DNA of 64,000 nucleotides. It comes from Effrenium voratum. Its lineage: Eukaryota > Sar > Dinophyceae > Suessiales > Symbiodiniaceae. The position numbers and the translations under genes were made by a program. The notes beneath the pieces are model-generated. The model did not search any database. It was given only the letters and a program-made list of their open reading frames with translations, and was not told the DNA's origin. The number at the start of each line of letters is the position of its first letter. The stretch's first letter is position 1. Of this stretch, positions 1 to 9,321 are shown piece by piece. The stretch is from contig CAUJNA010003829.1 in NCBI GenBank assembly GCA_963377175.1, positions 317,345-381,344 of the forward strand, read 5' to 3'.

Positions 1-612
1 CTCCGCAAAGCGTGTTTTTTCGTGTCAGACGTCCAAAGTGGTGCCTGAGCCTCCAAGTTCGCTCGTTTCCGCCGAAAACCGGCTCCAGACGTTCGCCGTG
101 CTCCGAATTCCGTTTTCTGCCCTGAAAAGCCTGCGAATTCCAGCCTGCTGAACTCGTCACCGCTTGTCACCGCTTTGTCACCACTCGCTTTTTGGGTGCA
201 AAAGTGCGTAAAATCGGGCCCAGTTCCCGAGCTCCTTCTCCGCAGGGTTTTTCGCGGCCCGTCAGCCCGCTGAGGTCCAGGCTCGAAGTCCGACAGCCCG
301 CCGAGGTGGTCCGTCAGCCCGCCGAGCTTGTCACCACTGATGTCACCACTGATGTCACCGCTCCATCCGGCTCCGGTTTTTGGTGCAAAAAGCGCTCAAA
401 ACGGTCGAGTCCGAAGAGTCCGTTTTTCGTGTCGGACTGCAAGTGGGATGACCGAGCCTCCAAATTCGCAGGTTTTCGGTCGAAAGCGGGCTCCAGACGT
501 CAGTTTTCCGCTTTCGGCCCGGAAAAGCGGCGAATTCCAGCCCGCCGAGCATGTCACCGCTTGTCACCGCTTCGTCACCGCTCTCTTTGGGGCCGAAAAG
601 TGCGCAAAAGGC
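1..612. repeat. Left terminal inverted repeat of element A (cut by window edge)
   Basis: This stretch reappears in reverse complement at about 40,436-41,075 with long near-identical blocks, for example the run from the 'gggtgcaaaagtgcgtaaaatc' region at 195 and the 'cactctctttggggccg'-like block near 585. Inside it the word GTCACC recurs every few to about 20 bases in clusters (near 155-185, 325-362 and 547-585). The outer end lies beyond base 1, so the true terminus is not visible. Inverted ends of this size fit Polinton-type elements. Confidence 0.7.
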
Positions 613-699
613 TTGGAAAAGCGAAACCAGCTCCGCGGCTTCGGTCCGGCTTTGCTCTGCTGCGGGCCTGGAAAAGTGCGCAAAAGGCTGGCCTGGTGC

Positions 700-860
700 G
701 GCCCTGGCAATCCTGTTGTGGGCACAGGATTGCTGCTTCAATTGTGTCGTCAGCCCAGGATTGCTGCTTCAATCCTGTCGTCAGCCCAGGATTGCTGCCT
801 CAATCCAGCTGTGGCAACAGGATTGCTCCGGCCATTCCTGCGCCACAGCAGGATTGCCCT
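700..860. repeat. Short minisatellite next to the inverted repeat
   Basis: A degenerate unit of about 30-36 bases containing 'caggattgctgcttcaat' is repeated about four times. It replaces the natural 3' end of the neighbouring methyltransferase reading frame, so the last 20-25 codons of that frame are repeat sequence. Confidence 0.7.
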
Positions 861-1554
861 GATGCAGCACCAGCAGCTCAGGCTTGGAGCTGTTCTTGCC
901 CGAGCACAGCCTTGTGATGGAGCCGGCCCTGCTGTAGAGCTCCCAGGCCTCAGGCACATCGTTTATGCTCACAAGGAAGGGCAGGCCGCTTGCGAAGAGC
1001 GCGTCTCGGAGCTCCGAGTGGAAGGCCACATGCCCCCGCCTCCTCGTGCCATAGTAGTTCATGCTGCGGCCTGGGAAGATGTAGGGAGGATCGGCGTAGA
1101 TACAATGCCGCGGCGCTTGGCTGGGCAGAGCGCGCAGATAGCCCAGTGCGTCCTGGCATTGCACGGTCACATTGCGCGGAGGGCGTACTTCAGTTGCATG
1201 CCAGCCTTTTAGTCTCTTCGCGTCGCGGAGTGCTTGGTGCGCCTCAAGCTCCTTACTCTTGGTCACCGAGCGCGGGTTGTCGCCGTGCATCCTTCGCATG
1301 TGTCCCTGCAGGCTCTGCGCTCCGGCGAACGGGAGGTCTTGCCGAGGACAGCCCTGGATTTGACATACAAAATTGTTGCAGTCGCAGCAGTGCGCCCGCT
1401 GCCGCCAGTGCTGACAGATTGCTGTGCCGCCGCAGTCGCCGCACTGATACCGCAGCCGAGCATGTTCGCAGAAGGACACGCCGCCACAGGCGCGGCATTG
1501 ATACCGCCGCCGCCCGTGCGGGCACTTCTTCTCAGGCCGGCGCACAGGTACCAT
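781..1554 (-). CDS. Cys/His-rich zinc-finger protein fused to D12-class DNA adenine methyltransferase
   Basis: The 257-codon frame starts at a real ATG at 1554. Residues 11-70 are three repeats of the pattern C-x-H-x8-C-x2-C, then a C2H2-like finger to about residue 91. From about residue 130 it resembles D12-class N6-adenine methyltransferases, with the catalytic motif DPPY near residue 152 and a downstream block ending in ELLVLH typical of the domain end. These enzymes methylate adenine in DNA; in PLVs they may mark or protect the element. It runs divergently from the packaging ATPase. The N-terminal SAM-binding motif is weak, and the tail is minisatellite, so activity is uncertain. The D12 call is solid on motif; the zinc fingers may supply DNA targeting (inference). 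Confidence 0.72.
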   Translation of the reverse strand: MVPVRRPEKKCPHGRRRYQCRACGGVSFCEHARLRYQCGDCGGTAICQHWRQRAHCCDCNNFVCQIQGCPRQDLPFAGAQSLQGHMRRMHGDNPRSVTKSKELEAHQALRDAKRLKGWHATEVRPPRNVTVQCQDALGYLRALPSQAPRHCIYADPPYIFPGRSMNYYGTRRRGHVAFHSELRDALFASGLPFLVSINDVPEAWELYSRAGSITRLCSGKNSSKPELLVLHQGNPAVAQEWPEQSCCHSWIEAAILG

Positions 1555-1765
1555 CGCTGAACACTCTTGGTGTGTTTTCTTACACGTCCCGGCAAGCGGC
1601 GACGCGAATGAACGAGCCAGAATAGAGGCAGCTGTGTAGCTGTGAGTTGTTTAAAACCCACAGGCGCCAGCCCGCCCACCGCGGCAGAGACCACCGGAGG
1701 CCAGCTGGATGAACGCACCGCCGCGCTGGGCTTCGAATTTGGCAAGTAAGGCAAAGGAACGAACT

Positions 1766-2584
1766 ATGGGGAAGATCAAGGTATTCCCCACGCCAGAATA
1801 CAGCAGCAAACAATCCTCGGACCCCGTGGTGCCCCTGGTCCCTTGCACAGGTATCTTCCTCGGGCCCAGCAAGTCCGGCAAAACCGTGGCGCTGATCAGC
1901 CTCATCCTGAAGCAGTATCGAGGCGTATTCGAGAAAATCTACATATTCAGTCCCAGTGTGAACATCGACGATGGCTGGATCCCCGTCAAAAAGTACATTG
2001 AGCAGGACCTGGGCGTGAACACGGAGAAAGAGCAAGCCTACTGGGAGGACTGGGACGAGGCGGCGCTGCGGGGCATCATCCAGAGGCAGCGCAAGATCAC
2101 CGAGACATCCAAGAAGTTGGAGATGAAGAAGCTGTATCAGGTGCTGATCATCCTGGACGACCTAGCGGACATGCCGCAATTGCATAAACCAACCGGCGCC
2201 CTGGATACACTCTTCATCAGGGGCCGCCATATGCAGATCAGCACTTGGGTGAGCTCCCAGAAGCTGAGACTAATCAGCGCAGCCGTGCGGGTCAATCAGC
2301 AATTCCTCTGCTGCTGGAGGCTGCGCAACCAGCACGAGCTGGAGGCCGACATCGAAGAGCTGAGCGCCCTGCTGCCGAAGGACAAGCTGCGCAGGATCTA
2401 CGAGCAAGCGACTCGGGACCCCTACAGCTTCCTCTTCGTGTATTACCTCAAGCCAAAGAATGAGATGTTCTACTTGCGCTTCGAAGAGCGTTTCGCAGTG
2501 GAAAAAGAAGCCGATGGGAGCGGCGCTCAGCTTCCTGGGCCAGAAGCTGTTCGCGAGCTCCACACTGATCAGCGCACGGTTTGA
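1766..2584 (+). CDS. FtsK/HerA-type genome packaging ATPase (A32-like)
   Basis: The ATG at 1766 begins MGKIKVFP, identical in start context to the second copy at 51,799. Residues about 29-38 give the Walker A loop GPSKSGKT, preceded by the hydrophobic strand GIFL. A Walker B strand, VLIILDDLAD, lies near residue 130, and 'STWVSSQ' further on matches the sensor region of viral packaging ATPases of the PRD1-adenovirus-NCLDV lineage. The enzyme would pump the element's DNA into preformed capsids. It overlaps the next gene by 71 bases in another frame, as in element B. At 272 residues the length is normal. This copy looks intact; the B copy has a 2-base deletion. Confidence 0.88.
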   Translation: MGKIKVFPTPEYSSKQSSDPVVPLVPCTGIFLGPSKSGKTVALISLILKQYRGVFEKIYIFSPSVNIDDGWIPVKKYIEQDLGVNTEKEQAYWEDWDEAALRGIIQRQRKITETSKKLEMKKLYQVLIILDDLADMPQLHKPTGALDTLFIRGRHMQISTWVSSQKLRLISAAVRVNQQFLCCWRLRNQHELEADIEELSALLPKDKLRRIYEQATRDPYSFLFVYYLKPKNEMFYLRFEERFAVEKEADGSGAQLPGPEAVRELHTDQRTV

Positions 2585-3428
2585 GAACATCTCCTGCTGC
2601 ACCTCCGTCGCAGCAGTCCAGTCGCCCATCATCCGTCGAACAGGTGGCCTCCTATGGAAAAGAAGGATGACCACTATCTACGTGGACAGCCGCAAGAGGG
2701 TAGCCGGCTCAGACAACGACTTCGAGGTAGACCTGGGAGAGTCCCTGCACCTGCAGAGCGACGTCAGGCTGGCTGTCTATAAGATCAGAATCGCCGACAG
2801 CTTCCTCTCGACAGACCGGGGCCGCTACCTCTACTGGGTAGACGCCGCGCTCGGCACGCTGAATTGGGCGCTCCTTCCGGAGGGCGCCTACACGGGCTCC
2901 CGGCTGGCAGCCTGGATCAGCTCCAACTTCGCTACTGCTACCTACAGCGAAACCACTAACCGCCTGAGCGTAGCCTACGACGGCAACCGCCTCATTCTGA
3001 ACGATCTGGAGCTGCAGCAGCAGTTCCCTAACGTTGTGGACTACCCCACCTCGCCGGCCGCCTCGCCATCCAAGCCCTTCAGCATCGACCACATGCTCGG
3101 CCCGAGCTTCGTCTCCGGCGCGCAGCAGGTCTTCGAGTTCGGGCGCATGAATTGCATGAATTGCTACAACGAGGTCTACCTGCGCTGCCCCCAGCTGGCC
3201 AACGCCAGCCGCGTGCTGGGCAATCTGGGGGACGACATCCTGTCCAAGATAACGCTGAAGAGCGGCGTGGGCACCAGAGTGGAGACCGGCTCCGATGACG
3301 GGCACTTCATGGCTGTTAGGGGCCCCATCACCCTGAGACACCTGCTCTTCCGGCTGACAGACCTGGAAGCTCGTCCTTGTCCTTCGTGCTGTTTTTGGAT
3401 CACGTCTAATTCCCCGAAGGTCTTTTAA
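2514..3428 (+). CDS. Minor capsid (penton-like) protein, frameshifted near the 3' end
   Basis: An ATG at 2514 (MGAALSFLG) overlaps the ATPase end and reads straight into a second ATG at 2667 (MTTIYVDSRKR). The B copy has the same arrangement. The core SRKRVAGSDNDFEVDL followed by beta-rich sequence resembles minor capsid/penton single jelly-roll proteins of PLVs, virophages and Polintons, which occupy capsid vertices. Relative to the B copy (50,148-51,053), about 23 bases are missing near 3,375, so the last residues are read out of frame and the natural stop at about 3,405 is bypassed. Either ATG could be the true start. Function is by family resemblance and its position between ATPase and the other virion genes. 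Confidence 0.72.
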   Translation: MGAALSFLGQKLFASSTLISARFENISCCTSVAAVQSPIIRRTGGLLWKRRMTTIYVDSRKRVAGSDNDFEVDLGESLHLQSDVRLAVYKIRIADSFLSTDRGRYLYWVDAALGTLNWALLPEGAYTGSRLAAWISSNFATATYSETTNRLSVAYDGNRLILNDLELQQQFPNVVDYPTSPAASPSKPFSIDHMLGPSFVSGAQQVFEFGRMNCMNCYNEVYLRCPQLANASRVLGNLGDDILSKITLKSGVGTRVETGSDDGHFMAVRGPITLRHLLFRLTDLEARPCPSCCFWITSNSPKVF

Positions 3429-3455
3429 AAAAATATTTTCTATTAAAAAAAACCG

Positions 3456-4119
3456 ATGAAGCAAGCGCAACCGGCGCCAAGGCCTAGAGGCAGACCTCCG
3501 GGTAGTAAAAACAAGCCGAAGCCGCCCGAGCTGCCCCTGCCGAAGAGCAAAAAAATGATCGACGACCTGGCGAAGAGAAAAAAAAATGATCGACGACCTG
3601 CCCACGGAGCCGGCGTATGAGGCGGACTCCCCCTTCCGTCCCAAGAGGGTGAGATTTCCCACAAAGCCCAAGACGGCTCCCAAGGCTGCACCCAAGGCAG
3701 CACCCGTGGCCAAGGCAGCGCCCGCGGCCAAGGCAGCACCCAAGGCACCGCCCAAGGCAGCACCCAAGGCACCGCCCAAGGCAGCACCCAAGGCAGCGCC
3801 CAAGGCAGCACCCAAGGCAGCACCCAAGGCAGCGCCCAAGGCAGCGCCCAAGGCTGCACCCAAGGCAGTTGCCGCGCCAGCTCCCAAGCCCAAGGCAGCA
3901 CCCAAGCCCAAGGCTGCACCCAAGGCAGCGCCCGTGCCCGAGCCGCAGTTAGAGCCCGAGGTACAGCCCGAGCCCGAGGTACAGCCCGAGCCCGAGGTAC
4001 ACAGAGAGGTACGGCCCGAGCCTGTAGAAGCGCCTCGTCCGAGCGAGCGCGCCATGCGCATGCTGGAGAGGCAGTCGGCGTACGACCGGCTGACGGCGGG
4101 AGCTAGCGTCCTAGTGTAA
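3456..4119 (+). pseudogene. AT-hook, Lys-Pro-Ala-rich basic core-like protein (frameshifted)
   Basis: The ATG at 3456 opens a frame with an AT-hook, RGRPPGSKNK, at residues about 10-20. At 3,541-3,600 a 30-base tandem duplication with differing A-runs (7 against 9) shifts the frame, and the rest continues from the second ATG at 3586. From 3,660 to 3,930 there are about 25 repeats of the type PKAA/PKAP, then E/P-rich repeats, and a conserved tail ending RMLERQSAYDRLTAGASVLV. The B copy (49,774-50,143) keeps the AT-hook and the tail but has PAEA repeats instead. Basic AT-hook proteins suit DNA condensation in the virion, like adenovirus core proteins, but that role is inferred. Confidence 0.65.
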
Positions 4120-4124
4120 AAACC

Positions 4125-4415
4125 ATGATGACCATAGAGCATCGCAACGAGCCGCAGATGCTCCGGTGGTTTCGAAAGACGTACCCCAGCTACGACCTGC
4201 AGCCGCTGCTGCTGAAGCGCCAGCGAGAGCTGGAGGAGGCGCGGGCCTTCAACGCCTGGCTTGGCGAGCGCAGGCTGGCCCAAGAGGGGCAGCGGCACCT
4301 GGATGATGTGAGCCGGCTGACGGAGGCCGTGCACCGCCAGTTACCTCAGCTGCGCTACGCGCGCGCCGAGCGCAGGGGCGTGGAACGCGCAGCGGGCGAA
4401 GTTGCCGCGCAGTAA
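4125..4415 (+). CDS. Conserved 96-residue PLV protein of unknown function
   Basis: The ATG lies 5 bases after the stop of the previous gene. The product is 96 residues, rich in Arg, Glu and Leu, with a helical amphipathic middle (about residues 25-75) that could form a coiled coil. The B copy at 49,476-49,766 is the same length with roughly 85 percent matching residues by eye, so the frame is under selection in at least one lineage. Lying between the basic core-like protein and the glycine-zipper protein, it is probably a virion component. I do not recognise the family. Confidence 0.75.
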   Translation: MMTIEHRNEPQMLRWFRKTYPSYDLQPLLLKRQRELEEARAFNAWLGERRLAQEGQRHLDDVSRLTEAVHRQLPQLRYARAERRGVERAAGEVAAQ

Positions 4416-4426
4416 CCCATAAAGAG

Positions 4427-6169
4427 ATGAAGACGCTTCGGTCCCACGGCTTCACTCAGCGCCCGCGCTTCGAGCAGGTTGTGGGCTACCTGGAGCGGAA
4501 TGAGCCGCTGCCCCTGGACCAGCCGGACCGCAAGGCCACCACGTTCGTCACGAGCCACTTCTACTTGGACGACTTCGTGCAGTCCAGCGAGGACCCCAAC
4601 CCGCAGCCTCTGCAGCACACTCCCCTGAGGGCGATTCCAGAGGAAGGCTTCCGCACTCCCGCTGAGGCCACGGACGAGGACTTGGCCCGGATGCGCCAAG
4701 GCGGAGGAAACCGCTTCGGCGAGGACGACCTGGCAGGAGACCCAGAGGCCGACGCGCTGACGAACAACGGTCAGGGCCCGCCCTCCATCACGGGCCGTCT
4801 GCGCAGCGCGGCCGACGGCGCTCAGGCGGCAGCGGACATTGTGGGCGCAGGAGCAGCAGGGCTCGCGGCGGTGCAGGCCTTCCGCTCCCAGCTCCCCCAG
4901 GACGCTGCTGAGTACGTGCGCATGAATGTGTTGCCCCGCCCAGGGCCGCAGCCGCAGCCACCACCACAGATCATAGGCCGACCCGACGACGTAGAGCGCC
5001 TCCTGGACAAGGCGGGGCAGCGTGCGCAGGAGGTGGAGCGTGGCGCAGCACAGGCCATAGAGGAGACGGCAGCTGTGGCTGCGGAGGAGGGAGAGGTCGC
5101 CGTCGCCGCGGAGGGCGTGGGCGGAGCCTTTGGGTACCTGGGGGGCCTGGCAGAAGGAGCAGCAGCCCTCGCACCCACGGCGGGAGAGGTTGCTGGAGCG
5201 ATGGCTGCCACGGCAGGAGTCGGCGCGGCGGCAACGGCAGGGTTGGCCGTGGGACTCGCAGGCGGCGCAGCCTACGGCCTGGCCCGAGGCACGGGCTGGG
5301 TGCTGGAGAACACGCTCTTCCGGCCTCAGCAGGGCAGCGAGGACGCGGCCGCGCAGGACGTCCGGTCCGCCAACAACATGAACGACGCCACGCAGCCCCA
5401 GCACTTCACGCTGCGCTCCGGCAGCAGCACTTCAGGCAGCCCCGCAAGCAGCCGCGCCTCCTCGCAGTCTGGTTTCAGAGTCCAGGCGCAGACCAATCAC
5501 ACGCTGCGCGCCTTCTCCTGGGGCCTGAACCCTGTGACTCTGCCCCAGTCCCAGCCGAACTCCCGGGCAAGCTCCCGCAGCTCAGGACGCCAGAGCCGCC
5601 TCTCGGGAAGGTCGCTCGTGTTCAGCTACCCCACGGTGCACACGCAGCAGTCCACGGTGCCTCCGGGCGTGGCGGAGCACAACGTCACCGTGGCGCGCGC
5701 CTTCACGAAACTCATGGGAGCGTTCGTGACTTTTTGGGACAACGACGCGGGCTCTAAGATCCACCTGCTGGCCCACCCGGGGCAGGACGTGGCCCCCATC
5801 GGAGCGGCCAGGCAGGAAGACAGTCTCCTGGAGTCGCAGATGCAGCTGGGCAGCCTGCAGTACCCTCACAACCCCATGAAGGGAGCCTCGGAGCACTTCC
5901 ACTTCCTCTCGGTCCTTGCGGGGACCTACGATGACACGGTGCGCAACATCGACATCGACCGCGATGGCTACCTGCGCCACAGCTTCATCGCGGGCTTCCC
6001 GACGGAGCGAGTGCCCAAGATGCCCCTCAGTGGCGTCAGCACTCGTTCGGGCGACCTGGCTCGGTTCACTTTCAAGGCGCTCGACGGCACGATGACGGAT
6101 GTGTTCATCCACCTGATAGCCTATCAGCTGGTGACGCTCTCTGGCACAGGAGTCTCCGTGCCTGACTAG
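4427..6169 (+). CDS. Glycine-zipper membrane protein fused by deletion to the C-terminal half of the major capsid protein
   Basis: The 580-codon frame begins MKTLRSHGF at 4427. Residues 1 to about 385 match the separate 414-residue B protein (48,231-49,475), including an Ala/Gly-rich, membrane-seeking stretch around residues 215-290. From LSGRSLVFSYP (about residue 390) to the stop it matches the C-terminal half of the B major capsid protein, ending VTLSGTGVSV. Compared with B, about the last 35 codons of the membrane protein, the intergenic gap and roughly the first 235 codons of the capsid gene are missing, and the join stayed in frame. Double jelly-roll capsid proteins need both halves, so element A probably cannot make its own capsid. 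The chimaera may or may not be translated. Confidence 0.8.
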   Translation: MKTLRSHGFTQRPRFEQVVGYLERNEPLPLDQPDRKATTFVTSHFYLDDFVQSSEDPNPQPLQHTPLRAIPEEGFRTPAEATDEDLARMRQGGGNRFGEDDLAGDPEADALTNNGQGPPSITGRLRSAADGAQAAADIVGAGAAGLAAVQAFRSQLPQDAAEYVRMNVLPRPGPQPQPPPQIIGRPDDVERLLDKAGQRAQEVERGAAQAIEETAAVAAEEGEVAVAAEGVGGAFGYLGGLAEGAAALAPTAGEVAGAMAATAGVGAAATAGLAVGLAGGAAYGLARGTGWVLENTLFRPQQGSEDAAAQDVRSANNMNDATQPQHFTLRSGSSTSGSPASSRASSQSGFRVQAQTNHTLRAFSWGLNPVTLPQSQPNSRASSRSSGRQSRLSGRSLVFSYPTVHTQQSTVPPGVAEHNVTVARAFTKLMGAFVTFWDNDAGSKIHLLAHPGQDVAPIGAARQEDSLLESQMQLGSLQYPHNPMKGASEHFHFLSVLAGTYDDTVRNIDIDRDGYLRHSFIAGFPTERVPKMPLSGVSTRSGDLARFTFKALDGTMTDVFIHLIAYQLVTLSGTGVSVPD

Positions 6170-6175
6170 TAAGGG

Positions 6176-6252
6176 TCCATAGCTCAATTGGAAGAGGCTC
6201 TGAAGCTCTGAAGCTTGCAGACCGCAGGCTCGATTCCACCCGGGCGCGGATC
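6176..6252 (+). tRNA. tRNA-like sequence, probably degenerate
   Basis: Ten bases after the capsid stop is TAGCTCAATTGG, a good A-box, followed about 40 bases on by GGCTCGATTCC, a near B-box. The anticodon arm region has a direct repeat of 'tctgaagc' and the T-stem does not pair properly, so I cannot fold a clean cloverleaf or name an anticodon. A pseudo-tRNA or SINE-like fragment are the alternatives. Confidence 0.25.
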
Positions 6253-6289
6253 ATTATTTCGGGTGAGTGCCTTTTTGGGAATTCATTTT

Positions 6290-7300
6290 CCTCCCTCTAC
6301 CCGAGCCGCCGAGAGACGGATCTTTCCGCCTCCAACCCGGTGAGCGCCTCTCCTGGGAACAAGAAATCCCCGAGACGGATCTTCCCGCCTCCAGCCCGGT
6401 GAGCGCCTCTCCTTAAGAGACTTTAATTCCCAGTTCCGAGACGGATCTTATTGCCTCCAGCCCGGTGAGCGCCTCTCCTTAAAAGACTTTAATTCCCAGG
6501 TCCGAGACGGATCTTATTGCCTCCAGCCCGGTGAGCGCCTCTCCTGGGAGCGAGAAATCCCCGAGACGGATCATTGTGGAGAGACGGATCATTGTGGAGA
6601 GACGGATCTTCCCGCCTCCAGCCCGGTGAGCGCCCCCGCCTTAAAGACTTTTGTTCCCAGTGTCGAGACGGATACTTATTGCCTCCAGGCCGGGTGAGAG
6701 CCTCTTCGGGGGAGCGAGAATCCCCGGAGGACGGATCATTGTGGAGAGACGGATTCATTGTGGAGAGGACGGGATCTTCACGCCTCCAGCCCGGTGAGCG
6801 CCTCTCCTTAAAAGACTTTAATTCCCAGGTCCGAGACGGATCTTATTGCCTCCAGCCCGGTGAGCGCCTCTCCTGGGAGCGAGAAATCCCCCAGACGGAT
6901 CATTGTGGAGAGACGGATCATGGTGGAGAGACGGATCTTCCCGCCTCCAGCCCGGTGAGCGCCTCTCCTTAAAAGACTTTAATTCCCAGGTCCGAGACGG
7001 ATCTTATTGCCTCCAGCCCGGTGAGCGCCTCTCCTGGGAGCGAGAAATCCCCAAGACGGATCATTGTGGAGAGACGGATCATTGTGGAGAGACGGATCTT
7101 CCCGCCTCCAGCACGGTGAGCGCCTCTCCTTAAAAGACTTTAATTCCCAGGTCCGAGACGGATCTTATTGCCTCCTGGAGAGACGGATCATTGTGGAAAG
7201 ACGGATCTTCCCGCCTCCAGCCCAGTGAGCGCCTCTCCTTGGGAAAGTATTTCCCCAGGCCCGAGAGACGGTTCTTTCCGCCTCCAGTGAGCGCCCTGGC
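6290..7300. repeat. Tandem repeat array I (GAGACGGATC family)
   Basis: About 12 higher-order copies of a unit with 'gagacggatcttcccgcctcc' and 'agcccggtgagcgcctctcc', alternating with 'ttaaaagactttaattccc' or with 'gggagcgagaaatcccc' and short 'attgtggagagacggatc' doublets. Units vary from about 20 to 75 bases. No coding content. It lies directly after the capsid gene of element A. Confidence 0.85.
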
Positions 7301-7307
7301 GGGCTAG

Positions 7308-7512
7308 CTTGTTTTGCACGAATTTGCATGGTTTGACATTATTTTGCTTGATTTTCGCATGACAAGGTTTTGCACGGATTTTGACATGATTTTGCTTGAT
7401 TTTCGCATGACAAGGTTTTGCACGGATTTGACATGATTTTGCTTGATTTTCACATGACACGATCTTGCACGGTTTTGACATGATTTTCGCATGACATGGT
7501 TTTACATGCTTG
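7308..7512. repeat. Tandem repeat array II (TTTTGCACGG...TTTTGCTTG family)
   Basis: Four copies of a unit of about 50 bases containing 'gttttgcacggatttgacatg' (shortened here) and 'attttgcttgattttcgcatg'. Related words occur at 53,430-53,800, so this is a dispersed satellite family. Confidence 0.8.
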
Positions 7513-7599
7513 GAATCACCCCCCACCACGTCCCCCCCCTGAGTTTTTTCCTGTCAGGCTGTCGTACGTGTCAGGTCCTGGAGAACTTCGTGGGGTGGG

Positions 7600-7955
7600 A
7601 GGCGGGGCAGTGCCGAGCGGGCACTTGTAACTAGACGTGCCGAGCAGGCACAGTGCCGAGCGGGCACTTGTAACTAGACGTGCCGAGCAGGCACAGTGCC
7701 GAGCGGGCACTTGTATCTAGACGTGCCGAGCAGGCACAGTGCCGAGCGGGCACTTATAGGTAGACGTGCCGAGCGGGCACAGTGCCGAGCGGGCACTAGT
7801 AGGTAGACCGCTTGTAGGTAGACCACTTGTAGGTAGACGTGCCGAGCGGGCACTTGTAGCTAGACGTGCCGAGCGGGCACTAGGACGTACCGAGCGGGCA
7901 CTGTGCCGAGCGGGCACAGTGCCGAGGGTACCCGGTGCCGATCGGGCACCGTAGG
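7600..7955. repeat. Hairpin repeat array (GTGCCGAGCGGGCAC)
   Basis: About 16 copies of GTGCCGAGCGGGCAC or one-base variants. Each copy is an inverted repeat (GTGCC...GGCAC, 5-bp stem, 5-base loop), and copies are joined by short spacers such as 'ttgtaactaga'. The same unit recurs at 56,452-56,690, in both cases followed by the TACTGG array. Confidence 0.85.
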
Positions 7956-8039
7956 AGCGAGCAGCACCAAGCAGGCGACGTTGTGTTGTGGGGCCACTGT
8001 GATATAGGCGGCCACAGTACAAGCGGTTGAGCGTGCGCT

Positions 8040-9290
8040 TTAGTACGCCTCCGCCCAACCTCGTTTGATACAGGCTCGCCCAACCTCGTTTGATGCTGGC
8101 TCGGTCGGGTTTTTTTTAAGTACTGGTTAGCCCAACGGGTCCGGGCGGGATCGTTTTTTCGAGTACTGGTCTGCCCAAAGGGCCCGGCATTTTTGGCTTG
8201 GTACTGGTCTGCCCAACGGGTCTGGAGGGGTTTCGGATTTTTTTTAAGTTCTGGTTTGCCCATCACGTCTGGAAGGGGTTTCGGATTTTTTTCGAGTACT
8301 GGTCTGCCCAAAGGCTTCGGGGGTTTTGGCTTGGTACTGGTCTGCCCAACGGGTCTGGAAGGGTTTCGCGTTTTTTTCAAGTACTGGTCTGCCCAACAGG
8401 TCTGGAGGGGTTTCGGATTTTTTTTCGAGTACTGGTCTGCCCAAAGGGCCCGGCATTTTTGGCTTAGTACTGGTCTGCCCAACGGGTCTGGAGGGGTTTC
8501 GGATTTTTTAAGTTCTGGTTTGCCCAGCACGTCTGGAGGGGTTTCGGATTTTTTTTTTCGAGTACTGGTCTGCCCAAAGGCTTCGGGGGTTTTGGCTTGG
8601 TACTGGTCTGCCCAACGGGTCTGGAAGGGTTTCGCGTTTTTTTCAAGTACTGGTCTGCCCAACAGGTCTGGAGGGGTTTCGGATTTTTTTTCGAGTACTG
8701 GTCTGCCCAAAGGCTTCGGGGGTTTTGGCTTGGTACTGGTCTGCCCAACGGGTCTGGAAGGGTTTCGCTTTTTTTTTTCAAGTACTGGTCTGCCCAACAG
8801 GGCTGGAGGGGTTTCGGATTTTTTTTTCGAGTACTGGTCTGCCCAAAGGGCCCGGCATTTTTGGCTTAGTACTGGTCTGCCCAACGGGTCTGGAGGGGTT
8901 TCGGATTTTTTTTTTTTTTCGAGTACTGGTCTGCCCAACGTGCCGGGGGGGTTTCGTTTTTTTAAGTACTGGTTCGCCCAACGGGTGCGGGGGGGGGTTC
9001 GTTTTTAAGTACTGGTCTGCCCAACGTGCCTGGGGGGTTTCGTTTTTTTAAGTACTGGTTCGCCCAACGGGTGCGGGGGGGTTCGTTTTTAAGTACTGGT
9101 CTGCCCAACGTGCCTGGGGGGTGTCGTTTTTTTTAAGTACTGGTTCGCCCAACGGGTGCGGGGGGGTTCGTTTTTAAGTACTGGTCTGCCCAACGGCTCA
9201 TGACCCAACCAGACGAAGGGCGTCGGAGTTTTTTAGGCCCTTGTAGGAACTTATAGGAACCACTGGCTCGCCCAACCTCGTTTGATACTG
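8040..9290. repeat. Tandem repeat array III (GTACTGGT[CT][TC]GCCCAACG family)
   Basis: About 25 units of 45-65 bases, each with 'agtactggtctgcccaac' followed by a G-rich word and a run of 5-12 T. Two subtypes alternate ('ggtctggaggggtttcgg' and 'aggcttcgggggttttggc'), which suggests amplification of higher-order units. Long open frames on both strands here are an artefact of the periodicity. Confidence 0.88.
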
Positions 9291-9321
9291 GAGAAGGATC
9301 TTATAAGAAATGATCCTCGGT

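Noticed and set aside
8193..9008. Open frames of 270-350 codons in the repeat arrays on both strands
   Set aside because: The periodic sequence keeps several frames open at once; products are repeats of the same few residues with no conserved domain.
6290..9290. Could the arrays be CRISPR loci?
   Set aside because: Spacers are themselves repeats, unit lengths vary, no cas genes are present and the setting is eukaryotic.
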